From Chitinilyticum litopenaei DSM 21440 (lineage in GTDB: Bacteria > Pseudomonadota > Gammaproteobacteria > Burkholderiales > Chitinibacteraceae): a stretch of DNA of 64,000 bases. The notes below the pieces were generated by a model. It did no database searches, had not been told where the DNA came from, and saw only the letters and a list, made by a program, of their open reading frames with translations. The position numbers and the translations under genes are program-made. This document shows, one piece after another, positions 7,612 through 16,043 of the stretch. Within the stretch, counting starts at the first letter, position 1. Every line of letters starts with the position of its first letter. The stretch is from assembly GCF_000428145.1 (NCBI RefSeq), contig NZ_ATZJ01000015.1, forward strand, positions 13,355 to 77,354, given 5' to 3'.

Positions 7612-8391
7612 TCAAACTTCATCCGGCCGGATCAGCCGGTCGAGGATGAACACCGGCTGCCCCTGCGAGCAGGTCTCGATGCGCGCGGCGACGCCGTAGA
7701 CCTGCGCCAGCAGCGCCGGGTCCAGCACCGTTTGCGGTGCGCCGTCGGCCACACACGCGCCGCGATGCAGCACGATCACCCGCTCGCAGCTGCGCAAGGC
7801 CAGGTTGATGTCGTGCAGGGCGAGCACGGCAATCGCGCCGCGCCGGGCCACGTCGGCGCGGATCGCCTCGATCATCGCCAGCTGCCAGTGCAGGTCCAGC
7901 GCACTGTTGGGCTCATCCAGCAACAACAGCTCCGGTTCGCTCGCCAGCAATTGCGCCAGCGCCACCAGCTGGCGCTGGCCGCCGGATAGCGTGGCCAGTG
8001 CGCGCAAGGCCAGGCCGGCCAGCCGCAGCTCGCCCAGCACGCGCTCGATTCGTTGCTCGGCCTCGTCGCGCGCCAGCCCCAGCGTCAGCAGACCGCCCAG
8101 CAGCAACTCATACACCGTCAGCCCCACCGCCTGCGGCAGCGTCTGCGGCAGCAGGCCGACGCGCCGGCTGCGTTCGGCGGCGGGCTGCGTCTCCAGTGCC
8201 TGCCCGTGCAGCCGTATGCTGCCGCGAGCGGGCAGGAGCCCGGCCAGCGCGTGGATCAGCGTCGACTTGCCGGCGCCGTTCGGGCCGATCAGCGCGGTCA
8301 TGCTGCCCGGCGGCAGTGGCGGCAGGCTCAGCCCGGCGATGATGTGCGCCTTGCCGCGCGCGACGCGGACGTCGTTCAGCATCAGGCTCAT
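7612..8391 (-). CDS. Iron-chelate/B12-type ABC transporter ATP-binding protein
   Basis: A 259-residue ATPase that drives the permease encoded just upstream. Walker A is GPNGAGKST (about residues 36-44), the signature is LSGGQRQLVALAQ (about 135-147), Walker B is ELLLLDEPNSALD (about 154-166), and the switch histidine lies in LALHDINLA. It belongs to the FepC/BtuD/FhuC group. Its ATG at 8391 overlaps the permease TGA (ATGA), so the two are translationally coupled. It is the last gene of a three-gene operon (binding protein, permease, ATPase). Substrate: probably a ferric chelate given the nearby TonB receptor and PchR-like regulator; vitamin B12 cannot be excluded. Confidence 0.93.
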   Translation of the reverse strand: MSLMLNDVRVARGKAHIIAGLSLPPLPPGSMTALIGPNGAGKSTLIHALAGLLPARGSIRLHGQALETQPAAERSRRVGLLPQTLPQAVGLTVYELLLGGLLTLGLARDEAEQRIERVLGELRLAGLALRALATLSGGQRQLVALAQLLASEPELLLLDEPNSALDLHWQLAMIEAIRADVARRGAIAVLALHDINLALRSCERVIVLHRGACVADGAPQTVLDPALLAQVYGVAARIETCSQGQPVFILDRLIRPDEV

Positions 8392-9437
8392 GAGGCGCTC
8401 CTGCGGGTGAGGATGAGGGTAATCAGCACCGGCACGCCGACCAGCGCGGTGACGATGCCGATGGGAACGATCAGCCCGGGAATGATGCTCTTGCTCGCCA
8501 GCGAGGCCAGCGACAGCATCAGCGCGCCGCACAGCACGCTCGCCGGCAGGAAGAAGCGGTGCTGCTCGCCGACGAGCAGTCGCGCGATATGCGGGCCGAC
8601 TAGGCCGACGAAGCCGATGGTGCCGACAAAGGCCAGCGCCACGGCGGTCAAGAGGCTCACCTCGACCAGCACCTGCGCATTGAGCCTGGCCACGCGGATT
8701 CCCAGCGCCTCGGCCTGCGCCGCGCCGCCGCGCAGCAGCGTCAGCGCCCAGGCGCGGCGCATCGCCATGATGAAACACAGCAGCAGTACGCCGGCGACCA
8801 GCGCGACGTGCGTCAGCGTCGCGCGGCCCAGATTGCCCATGGACCAGAACACGATCTGCTCGAGCGCGTTCGCGTCGGCCAGGAATTGCAGCAGCCAGAC
8901 CAGCGCCTCCAGCGCGAACAGCAGTGCAATGCCGAACAGCACCAGCGTGTCGCTGCCGCCGCCGTGCGCGCGGCCCAGCAGCAATACCAGCGCGGTCACG
9001 GCCACCGCGCAGACGAAGGCGCCGAGTGGCAGCAGGATGTCGTGCGGGATCGGCGGCAGGTGGTGGGCGAACACGATGACCAGCGCCGCACCCAGCGTGG
9101 AGGCCGCGGCGATGCCCAGCGTGAACGGGCTGGCCAGCGGATTGTTCAGCACCGTCTGCAACTGCGCGCCGGCGAGCCCCAGCGCGCCGCCGACCGCCAG
9201 CGCCATCAGTGCATACGGCAGGCGCACGTCGAACAGGATGACGCGCATTCCGGCGTCGAGCGCGCTCGGCGCCACGAGGCCGGCGAACACCTCGCGCAGC
9301 GGGTAGTTCGCGCTGCCGGTCGCCAGGTCGGCGGCAAAGCTCGTCAGCAGCGCGAGCATCAGCGCCGCCAGCAGAATCAGTCGCCAGCGGTTGTGGCGGC
9401 GGTATTGCGCGGCCAGCGACAACGCCGCGCCCGTCAT
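8388..9437 (-). CDS. FecCD-family ABC transporter permease
   Basis: A 349-residue inner-membrane permease of the FecCD/BtuC type with about ten hydrophobic segments, starting with RLILLAALMLALLTSFAADLA. Family landmarks are GAALGLAGAQLQTVLNNPLASPFTLGI (about residues 85-112) and FVGTIGFVGLVGPHIARLLVG (about 262-282), which contains the cytoplasmic loop that contacts the ATPase. The start at 9437 overlaps the stop of the binding-protein gene by ATGA, and its own stop overlaps the ATPase start in the same way, so all three proteins are made from one coupled message. The usual homodimer is expected. Confidence 0.93.
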   Translation of the reverse strand: MTGAALSLAAQYRRHNRWRLILLAALMLALLTSFAADLATGSANYPLREVFAGLVAPSALDAGMRVILFDVRLPYALMALAVGGALGLAGAQLQTVLNNPLASPFTLGIAAASTLGAALVIVFAHHLPPIPHDILLPLGAFVCAVAVTALVLLLGRAHGGGSDTLVLFGIALLFALEALVWLLQFLADANALEQIVFWSMGNLGRATLTHVALVAGVLLLCFIMAMRRAWALTLLRGGAAQAEALGIRVARLNAQVLVEVSLLTAVALAFVGTIGFVGLVGPHIARLLVGEQHRFFLPASVLCGALMLSLASLASKSIIPGLIVPIGIVTALVGVPVLITLILTRRSAS

Positions 9438-10543
9438 TGCGCCTGCGTCCAGTAAGTGCCCGCCAGCGGGACGGGCTGGAAGCGCTGGTAAAAGCGCGCC
9501 AGCGTCGCCTGCGGGTCGAGCTGACGGAAGCGCTCCGGGTAGAGCCACTTGGCGACGGCCTGCACGGCGACGACATTGGCCGCGCTGTAATTGAACTGGT
9601 GCGACAGCGCGAACGCGCGGCCTTGCTGCACCGCCCGCAGCTGGGCGATGCCGGTGCGCTTGAGCGCATGCTGGAACGACGCCTGCGCGGTGGCCGCGTC
9701 GATTCCGGCGCCCAGCGCGATGCGCGGGCTGTTGGCCTGGCGCGCGGTGAGCGGATTGCCGATTCCGGTGGCGATATAGACCTCGGGCTGCGTTTGCAGC
9801 AGGAACTCGATGCTGACCGTGCCGTGGCTGCCCGGAACGATGGCCCTGGCGATATTGTCGCCGGCGGCGGCGTCGATGAAGCGGCCGAGCATGGCGTGGG
9901 TGATGGTTTCGCAGCAGCTGTTGCCCAGGCCAACGCGGCTTTCCAGAAACACGCGGGTCTTTTGCCTGACGCCCGCGAGCCCTTGCGCAACCTTGGCCAT
10001 TTCTTCGCGATAGAAGGCAAGGTATTCGTCTGCGGCCTTCTGTTTGCCTAGGGCCTGGCCCAATACCTTGATGCTCGCCTCGGTGTTGCGGATCGGGTCC
10101 TGCGTGAAGTCGACGTAGATCACGGTGATGCCGGCCTTTTCCAGCCGCGCCAGCGTCGCCTTGTCGTTCACGTCCGGGCCGTGGCCGCGCAGGCTGAAGA
10201 TGGCCAGATCGGGCTTGAGCGAAATGGCTTCCTCGGCGCTGAAGCTCTCGCTGCTCTTGCCAAGCCGGGCGACGCGGTCGAGATTCGGGTAGGCCTTGCG
10301 GTATTGCGCGTAAGAGCCCGGGTCGAGCTGCTCGAAATCGCCGAGCATGCCGACGACGCGCTTGCCCGGCAGCTCGCGGTCGAGAATCGCCAGGCTGGCA
10401 AGCATGCGGCCCTCGCCAATGATGATGCGCTCGACGCGAGCCGGAATCGCGACCTGGCGGCCGGCGAGGTCGGTGAGCGTGGCGGCCAGCGCCGGCGCGG
10501 CCGTCAGCAGCGCGGCGATGAAGGGGACTACAAGACGCAGCAT
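9434..10543 (-). CDS. Periplasmic iron-chelate/B12-type binding protein
   Basis: A 369-residue class III substrate-binding protein. The start at 10543 has GGAGA seven bases upstream and opens into a signal peptide (MLRLVVPFIAALLTAAPALA). The mature protein begins TLTDLAGRQVAIP, the standard start of this family, then VERIIIGEGR and the second lobe PEVYIATG. It has no lipobox cysteine, so it is soluble in the periplasm. It is the first gene of the ABC operon. The upstream region 10544-10650 shows no cobalamin riboswitch and no clear Fur box, so regulation is open. The class also includes haem and siderophore binders. Confidence 0.9.
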   Translation of the reverse strand: MLRLVVPFIAALLTAAPALAATLTDLAGRQVAIPARVERIIIGEGRMLASLAILDRELPGKRVVGMLGDFEQLDPGSYAQYRKAYPNLDRVARLGKSSESFSAEEAISLKPDLAIFSLRGHGPDVNDKATLARLEKAGITVIYVDFTQDPIRNTEASIKVLGQALGKQKAADEYLAFYREEMAKVAQGLAGVRQKTRVFLESRVGLGNSCCETITHAMLGRFIDAAAGDNIARAIVPGSHGTVSIEFLLQTQPEVYIATGIGNPLTARQANSPRIALGAGIDAATAQASFQHALKRTGIAQLRAVQQGRAFALSHQFNYSAANVVAVQAVAKWLYPERFRQLDPQATLARFYQRFQPVPLAGTYWTQAQ

Positions 10544-10650
10544 GGCGTGTCTCCGGATGGCGCGGGCAGAGCCGCGGGGAATGAATGGATATGGGTGGGG
10601 CGTGTGCTGTGCATTGGTCATGTGCATCGATCATCCGACGTCGGTTTTCA

Positions 10651-10887
10651 GCGCCTTGCGGCGCGGTGTTTGGGTGCCGGTTCCGCCCGGCGGACGGGAT
10701 ACTTTCTTTGCTTCGCCAAAGAAAGTATCCAAAGAAAGGCGAGCCCGGTCCGCCGCCCTTCGGGTGCCCTGCGATGCTCGATTTTCCGGGGGCGCGGGAC
10801 AACTCGGCCCTGCGGGCCTCAGACACGTCCCGCACCTGATCCCGGGAAACCTGCGCTTCTCGGCGGCTTCAGGGCGGGGCGTACTAA
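10651..10887 (+). repeat. 240-bp GC-rich repeat, copy 3 (variant)
   Basis: This copy has the same ends (GCGCCTTGCGGCGCGGTGTT and GCGGGGCGTACTAAA) and the shared GGTGCCCTGCGATGCTCG block, but its middle is replaced by a hairpin around CTTTGCTTCGCCAAAG, bases 10692-10728. It is in the same orientation as copy 1 and inverted relative to copy 4. With copy 4 it fills the gene-free stretch 10544-11373. Confidence 0.8.
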
Positions 10888-10950
10888 ATGGCGGTAGTGG
10901 CGACTCATGGGGCCGAAAAGCAAAGCACCTTTCGATGGAAGTTTGATACG

Positions 10951-11009
10951 GGGTATGCAGTTGCAGCCTTTCACAGGATTTGGTTGTGGCCTTATCACTG
11001 CATGGGTAT
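10951..11009 (+). repeat. 59-bp GGGTAT element, copy 3
   Basis: This is a 59-bp member running from GGGTATGCAGTTGCAGCC to CATGGGTAT, with TTGGTTGTGGCCTTATCAC inside. It has the same length and plan as copies 2 and 4, and like copy 2 it sits between two inverted 240-bp repeats. Confidence 0.6.
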
Positions 11010-11022
11010 GTCGCCATGCTTG

Positions 11023-11270
11023 TTAGGACGCGATGCCCTCGCAGTCGCCGAGAAGCGCAGTTGCAGCCAGGGTTTCGGCGTGACGAGTGTTTGAGCCCCG
11101 CAGGGGCGAGTTTCGGCGCGCCGCTGGCTGCAACGAGCATCGCAGGGCACCCGCCGCAGGCGGGCGACGGAGCGGGCGCGCCTTGGGGGTGTCGGGGGGC
11201 TTGGCAAGGCAAGCCCCCTGACGTGCTGCCGGGCACCCCCGGCACCAAAAACACCGCGCCGCAGGCGCTA
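11023..11270 (-). repeat. 240-bp GC-rich repeat, copy 4
   Basis: This copy has the orientation of copy 2 and is nearly the same sequence at both ends (TTAGGACGCGATGCCCTCGC and GCGCCGCAGGCGCTA). It ends about 100 bp before the stop of the TonB receptor gene. Copies 2 and 3 face each other across the ABC operon; copies 1 and 3 are direct repeats. Confidence 0.85.
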
Positions 11271-11373
11271 AACATGCTCGCTCGCGGCTCCGAGGCTGCA
11301 ATCGGTTCAGAAACACAAACACCCGCCGGCCCAAGGAGGCTTGTTTCGCGCGGGGACACGGCGCGGGCGATGA

Positions 11374-13353
11374 TTAGAAGCTCCAGCGCGCTTCCACGCG
11401 CACATCGCGACCCGGCTCCGGATAACCCAGCGTCTTGCCCTGCCAGCCGTTCCAGGCATACGTCGCCTGATCGTAATAGTGCTGGTCAAAGACATTCTTC
11501 ACCGCCAGGCTCAGGCGCAGCGTGTCCTTTTTCAGCGGCAGCCAGCTGATGAACACATCGTGCACGCCATAACCGGCCTTGCTGCGCGTTTCCGTCGTAC
11601 CCACCGGCGTGTAGTCCAGCGACTCGACAAAGCGCCCGAGCCAGCCCAGCTCGACGCCGTAATCCGGCAGCGTGTAGCCGGCACGGGTGATCCAGGTGCG
11701 GCCGGTGCTGGTGCCCAGGCCCAGATCGGCATCGTTGAACTTGCGCCCGCCGATGTCCGAACGGTTGTCCGCCACGCTCAGGCCCAGGTGCAGATTGCCC
11801 CAGCGGTAGCTGGCGCTCAGCTCGTAGCCGTCGATGGTGGCGCGGTCCAGATTGCCGCGGCAGCCGCCACGGCTGCTGGCGCAGCTGAAGGTGGTGATGA
11901 AGTTGTCGATGTGCTGGCGATAGACATTGCCATCCAGCGTGAAGCCGCCGTCGCGCCAGGCAAAGCCCAGTTCGGCGTTCTGCGCTTCTTCGGCCTTGAT
12001 GTCGGCATTGTTTTTCCATTGCGCGATGTCGAGCATGAAGGCTTCCTTCAGCCCGACGCCGCGCAGCGCCCGGGCGTAACCGGCGCGCAGTTCCAGCGTG
12101 TCCAGCGCCTGCCAGCGGATGCCGGCGCTGGGGCTCAGCCCGTCGCTGGCGTAGCGCTGATGGTGGTTGTCGGTGTAGCGGTAATCGTCGTAGCGCAGGC
12201 CGCCGGTCAGCGTCACGCTGCCGAAATGCGCCTCGCCTTCGACAAAGCCGCCGAACACGCGCATTTCCTCGCGGCCGCTGCCGGTGAGCTTGTAGGGGTT
12301 GGCGATATTGCGCGCGGCGGATTTTTCCTCGCGCCAGTTCAGGCCGTACTTGAGCAGATGGTCGCCGATGGCGTTTTTCAGCAGCAGGTCGGCGCCGCTG
12401 GTCGTCAGCGTTTCGCCCCAGTTGCGCCCCTTGCGGTCGGTGCGGTCGCTGTCGACTTCGGAGCGGTAGAGCGTCGCCTCGACACCGTCGAACCAGCCCA
12501 GCTGGCGGCCGCTGTAGTTCAGCGTGGCGGTGTCGCGGTCCAGGCTTTGCGGAATCGGGTCATTGGGCAGCACCGGATGCGGGAAGCCGACCATATTGGC
12601 GCGGGCGGTGCGCACGCCTTCATCGCGGCTGCGCTGGAAACTGGCGCTGAGGCGTTGCGTGTCGGAGAGCTGCAGGCCGAGCTTGGCGAGGTAATGCTGC
12701 TGCTCGGTGGCCGAATTGGCGATGGTCTGGCCATTGCCGGCCTGATAGTTGTCGGTGTCCATGCCGCTGACGCTGACTAGCGCGTCGAACTGCGCGCCCA
12801 GCCGGGCATAGGCCATTGCGCCGCTGCGCCAGCCCTCGTTGCTGAAGACGCTGCCGGTGAGGCTGCCGCCGTACTGCTGGCCGGGCCGCAGCAGATCGAT
12901 GGCCGACACGGTTTCGTAGCGGATTGCGCCACCCAGCGCGCCGGGGCCGGCGCTGGCCGCTGCCGTGCCCTTTTCCACCTCGACCTGCTTGATCAGTTGC
13001 GGGTCGAGGATGAGCGCGGTCTGATGGTGGTAGACCTTGCTGTTGATCTGTGCGCCATCGACGCTGAGGTTCAGCAGCGATTCCTCCATGCCGCGGATGT
13101 ACATCTTTTGCGAGATCGGGTTGCCGCCGCCGCCCACGCTGATTTCCGGGTCGGCAACAAAGACATCGCCCAGATCGCGCGCCTGCGCTTTCTGCAATTG
13201 CGCACCGTCCAGCGTGTCGTCCTGGGTGGGCGTGCTGGCGCTGACCTCGATGGCGGCCAGCTGCACGGCTTCGCCGGCAAAGGCCGGGGCTGTCAGGCAC
13301 AGCGGCAGCAGGGCCGCCAGCAGGCGGGCGGGGAAGGGGGGAGTTTGCGTCAT
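11374..13353 (-). CDS. TonB-dependent outer-membrane receptor (siderophore/haem type)
   Basis: A 659-residue receptor: signal peptide (residues 1-26, ending PAFA), a short TonB-box region EAVQLAAIEVSA, a plug domain of about 120 residues (YIRGMEESLLNLSVDGAQ, then VEVEKGTAAASAGPGALGGAIRYET), and a beta barrel ending in the aromatic RVEARWSF typical of outer-membrane proteins. The barrel contains a disulfide-like CASSRGGC loop (about 468-475). It imports a ferric ligand using TonB energy; the exact ligand cannot be read. It is divergent from a PchR-like regulator over a Fur-box-like site, and the ABC operon on the same strand downstream is the natural inner-membrane partner. Confidence 0.92.
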   Translation of the reverse strand: MTQTPPFPARLLAALLPLCLTAPAFAGEAVQLAAIEVSASTPTQDDTLDGAQLQKAQARDLGDVFVADPEISVGGGGNPISQKMYIRGMEESLLNLSVDGAQINSKVYHHQTALILDPQLIKQVEVEKGTAAASAGPGALGGAIRYETVSAIDLLRPGQQYGGSLTGSVFSNEGWRSGAMAYARLGAQFDALVSVSGMDTDNYQAGNGQTIANSATEQQHYLAKLGLQLSDTQRLSASFQRSRDEGVRTARANMVGFPHPVLPNDPIPQSLDRDTATLNYSGRQLGWFDGVEATLYRSEVDSDRTDRKGRNWGETLTTSGADLLLKNAIGDHLLKYGLNWREEKSAARNIANPYKLTGSGREEMRVFGGFVEGEAHFGSVTLTGGLRYDDYRYTDNHHQRYASDGLSPSAGIRWQALDTLELRAGYARALRGVGLKEAFMLDIAQWKNNADIKAEEAQNAELGFAWRDGGFTLDGNVYRQHIDNFITTFSCASSRGGCRGNLDRATIDGYELSASYRWGNLHLGLSVADNRSDIGGRKFNDADLGLGTSTGRTWITRAGYTLPDYGVELGWLGRFVESLDYTPVGTTETRSKAGYGVHDVFISWLPLKKDTLRLSLAVKNVFDQHYYDQATYAWNGWQGKTLGYPEPGRDVRVEARWSF

Positions 13354-13404
13354 GTCAAGGAGTCCTGTAATGCCTGGCCGCAGGCCAGCCTGTAACTGTC
13401 AGAT

Positions 13405-13423
13405 GAGAATCAATATCATTACA
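13405..13423. promoter_or_regulatory. Fur-box-like site between receptor and AraC regulator
   Basis: The sequence GAGAATCAATATCATTACA matches the 19-bp Fur consensus at about 13 positions and is a clear AT-rich island in GC-rich DNA. It lies 52 bp upstream of the receptor ATG and about 80 bp upstream of the chosen AraC-family start, the right place to repress both divergent genes when iron is plentiful. Confidence 0.65.
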
Positions 13424-13501
13424 ATGACGGCATTCTCGCAGTGCGCACCGGGGCTGTCTTTTGCGCGCGGCAATTTTTTCTTTGCAGGACGGGCAAAACG
13501 C

Positions 13502-14458
13502 ATGGGCAAACGCGAAAACGGCATTCTGGATGTGGCACAGCTGCACTGGCGTCAGCACGACGGCCTTCATTCGCTGTGGGCCGATGCCGCGCCGCGGCCG
13601 GTGATGCAGGGGCGGTTTGTCGAGCGCGAGTTGCGCCCGGGCCTGTCGCTGCACGGCAACAGCGTGGTGTTTGCCCAGGGGATAAGTGGCACGGGCGTAC
13701 TGGCGCCAGGCCTCAAGCTCATCGTCATGCTGGAAGGCGAAGCCTGCGCCTGTTTCGGCCGCACGCGCATCCGGCTGGGCGGCGAGGCGGGCGCCTGCGT
13801 GCTGCTGGCCGCGCCGGCTGCGGAGGAGTTTCAGCGCGTGGTGCCCCGTGCCTGCCGCCAGCGCCAGATCGTGCTGACGATTGCCCCCGAATGGCTGGCG
13901 CAATCCGGGCTGGCCAGGCTACCCGAGGTCGCTGGTCTGGAGGCGCTGCAGGGCCAGTCGCTGGCCTGCCGCCGCTGGCCGGTCGCGCCGCCGGTGCGGC
14001 AACTGGCCGAGTGCCTGCTGGCCGCCGGGCAGCAGCAGGCATCGCCCTGGCGGCAGCTGCAGCTGGAAAGCCGCGCGCTGGATTTGCTGCAGGCCGCGCT
14101 GATGCCGCTTGCCGATGCCGAAGCACCGCCACTGGATCCGCGCGGCCGCCAGCGTGTGCAGCAATTGCTGGAATGGCTGCACAGTGGCGAAGCCGCCGGC
14201 TGGTCGCTGGCGCAGATGGCCAGGGCGCTCGGCACCAATCCCACCACCCTGCAAAGGCAGTTTCGCAGCCAGACCGGGCGCAGCATTGTCGATTACCTGC
14301 GCCATTACCGGCTGGCAGAGGCGCGCCGGCAATTGCAGCAGGGCCTGCCGGTGACCACGGTGGCGCTGGAGGCCGGCTATAGCTCGCCCGCCAATTTCGC
14401 CACCGCCTGCAAGCGCGAATTCGGCCTGACTCCGCGCGAGCTGGCGCGTCTTGGCTGA
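13502..14458 (+). CDS. AraC family regulator, PchR-like
   Basis: A 318-residue regulator with an N-terminal ligand-sensing half and a C-terminal AraC DNA-binding domain (about residues 215-318) made of two helix-turn-helix units: WSLAQMARALGTNPTTLQRQF and TVALEAGYSSPANFATACKREFG. The N-terminal half (LRPGLSLHGNSVVFAQG..., PGLKLIVMLEGEACACFG) matches the PchR group that senses an internalised ferric siderophore and activates its receptor gene, which here is the divergent neighbour. The start is uncertain: the ATG at 13502 lacks a strong ribosome site, and in-frame ATGs at 13423 or 13402 would lie in the operator region. Confidence 0.87.
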   Translation: MGKRENGILDVAQLHWRQHDGLHSLWADAAPRPVMQGRFVERELRPGLSLHGNSVVFAQGISGTGVLAPGLKLIVMLEGEACACFGRTRIRLGGEAGACVLLAAPAAEEFQRVVPRACRQRQIVLTIAPEWLAQSGLARLPEVAGLEALQGQSLACRRWPVAPPVRQLAECLLAAGQQQASPWRQLQLESRALDLLQAALMPLADAEAPPLDPRGRQRVQQLLEWLHSGEAAGWSLAQMARALGTNPTTLQRQFRSQTGRSIVDYLRHYRLAEARRQLQQGLPVTTVALEAGYSSPANFATACKREFGLTPRELARLG

Positions 14459-14626
14459 CGACGTCGCAGGCGGGGCCTTTGCGCAATTCACGGACCACCG
14501 GCAAGGCTAAGCTCATCCATGGCCACGATCAGCCTGGCGAGCAGCGGACGGAACGGCCACGCTGAGCGGCCACGGCGATTTGCAACACCGCGCGTTTAGC
14601 ATTGCCGCTTTTGCCTGCCCGCCGCC

Positions 14627-15484
14627 ATGTTCACGACGCTTTTGCGCACCTTCTTCGAAGTCGCCCGCCAGGGCGGGGTAACGGCGGCCGCGCGCCAGCT
14701 GGGCATCAGCCAGCCCACGGTCTCGGCGCAACTGCGCCTGCTGGAGCAGCATTACCGTGTCGAGCTGTTCCAGCGCCGCAACGGTCGCCTGCAGCTCACC
14801 GATGCCGCCGTGGCGCTGATGCCGGCCGTCGAGCAGCTGCTGCAGCATGAAGCCCTGCTGATGCATCGCCTGCAGCAAAGCAGCGACGAGCTGTCTGGCC
14901 AGTTGCGCATTGCCGCGACAGGCCCGTATTACCTGCTGCCGCTGCTGCAGCGCTTTCGTCTGGCATATCCGCACTGCACGCTGACACTGCGCTTTGGCAA
15001 CTCGGCTGAGGTGCTGGCGGCCCTGCGCGATTTCCGTGCCGATCTGGCCGTGTCCTCGCAAAGGCTGGACAGCGCCGAGCTGCAGCGGCTGCCGCTGGCC
15101 GACAGCCCCCTCGTCCTGCTGGTGCATCGTGACGATGCACTGGCGCGACTCTCGGCCATGCCCTGCGCCCGTCTGGCGCACTGCACGCTCCTGCAGCGCG
15201 AGCCCGGTTCGGCCACGCGCGCCGCAGCGGAAGCCTTGCTGGCGCGGCATGGCGTGCGCCCGCAGGCCGAGCTGGAAATCGGTAGTCGCGAAGCCATCCG
15301 CGAGGCGGTGGTGCAGCGTTTCGGCTGTGCGCTGATCGCCGCCGGCGAGGCTGGCGAGCATCCGCAGCTGCGCACCCTGCCGCTGGCCGACGGCGGCGAG
15401 GGCGTGGCCGAATATGTGTATGTGCTTGCCCAGCGCCGCGCGGTTCCGGCCATCGCGCGCTTTCTGACCCTGCTCGGGGAGTGA
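14627..15484 (+). CDS. LysR family transcriptional regulator
   Basis: A 285-residue LysR protein. The helix-turn-helix is at about residues 5-62 (GVTAAARQLGISQPTVSAQLRLLEQHY), followed by an effector-binding domain from about residue 90 (LRIAATGPYYLLPLLQRF). The GISQPTVSAQL helix resembles regulators of the CbbR/2-aminoethylphosphonate type, but no such pathway is nearby. It lies between the PchR-like gene and znuD, all on the plus strand, with 560 bp before znuD. Its target is unknown. Confidence 0.88.
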   Translation: MFTTLLRTFFEVARQGGVTAAARQLGISQPTVSAQLRLLEQHYRVELFQRRNGRLQLTDAAVALMPAVEQLLQHEALLMHRLQQSSDELSGQLRIAATGPYYLLPLLQRFRLAYPHCTLTLRFGNSAEVLAALRDFRADLAVSSQRLDSAELQRLPLADSPLVLLVHRDDALARLSAMPCARLAHCTLLQREPGSATRAAAEALLARHGVRPQAELEIGSREAIREAVVQRFGCALIAAGEAGEHPQLRTLPLADGGEGVAEYVYVLAQRRAVPAIARFLTLLGE

Positions 15485-15560
15485 GGCGCCAGCCGGCACG
15501 ACCGGCTGGCTTGCCAGCGCCGTGAAAAAGAAGGGGGGCAGCCTGGCCATTCGCCGGCTT

Positions 15561-15591
15561 GATATTACATGCAACAGTGTTGCGTTATCGG
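15561..15591. promoter_or_regulatory. Palindromic operator-like site upstream of znuD
   Basis: The block GATATTACATGCAACAGTGTTGCGTTATC holds the palindrome GCAACAGTGTTGC with partly symmetric AT-rich flanks (GATA.../...TTATC). It stands in the 560-bp gap 15485-16043 in front of the zinc receptor gene, where a Zur operator would be expected, but it does not match the published Zur consensus well and is about 450 bp from the start codon. Apart from this site and the element at 15694-15846 I see nothing in the gap. Confidence 0.3.
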
Positions 15592-15693
15592 CGCCATCTC
15601 TGCTATTGTCCGCCCCTTGCAAATGCAACTCGGTTTCATTTGTGCGTGACGCCAGCTGTTTGGCAACCCTTACCGGCAAACGGCAAAAACCAA

Positions 15694-15846
15694 CCTGATT
15701 AGCAAGACTCTTCAGCGTTCTTGCCGTCATTCCGGCGAAGGCCGGAATCCAGAAGGGTTAACGTAACGTTTGCAGTCTGGATGCCGGCCTTCGCCGGCAT
15801 GACGGGCTGTTGGTGAATGCTTGCTGAGACAGCTTTCTAGTCAGGA
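15694..15846. mobile_element. MITE-like element with CCTGATTAG termini (copy B)
   Basis: A 153-bp element with ends CCTGATTAGCAAGACTCTTCAGC and TTGCTGAGACAGCTTTCTAGTCAGG, flanked by AAAACCAA on the left and AAATCCAA on the right, a 7-of-8 target duplication. The core is different from copy A: GTCATTCCGGCGAAGGCCGGAATCCAG faces CTGGATGCCGGCCTTCGCCGGCATGAC, a strong inverted pair. It lies about 200 bp upstream of znuD and could affect that gene's transcription. Confidence 0.72.
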
Positions 15847-16043
15847 AATCCAAAAACCAAAACCATTAAAACCATTTCAAGCATCGCCGCGCTGCGAGCA
15901 AAACGGCGGCCATGAGCTTGGCTGCGGTTGCTGTTATGCCTGCGCGCTGGCGCGCTGTTGTGCCGAATCAAGGTGTTGCGAACGCCGCAGCCTGTCCGTC
16001 CCGAGCCCTGCCGATTTCTTGTCTTCCCGAACCGGAGCAGTCC

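Noticed and set aside
7612..10020. A single 802-codon protein covering the ABC ATPase and permease region
   Set aside because: The N-terminal part is an out-of-frame shadow of the binding protein and permease; the true ATPase starts at 8391 with an ATGA overlap.
10544..10650. A cobalamin riboswitch in front of the ABC operon
   Set aside because: The leader is short and I find none of the conserved B12-box sequence, so the transporter cannot be assigned to vitamin B12 on this ground.
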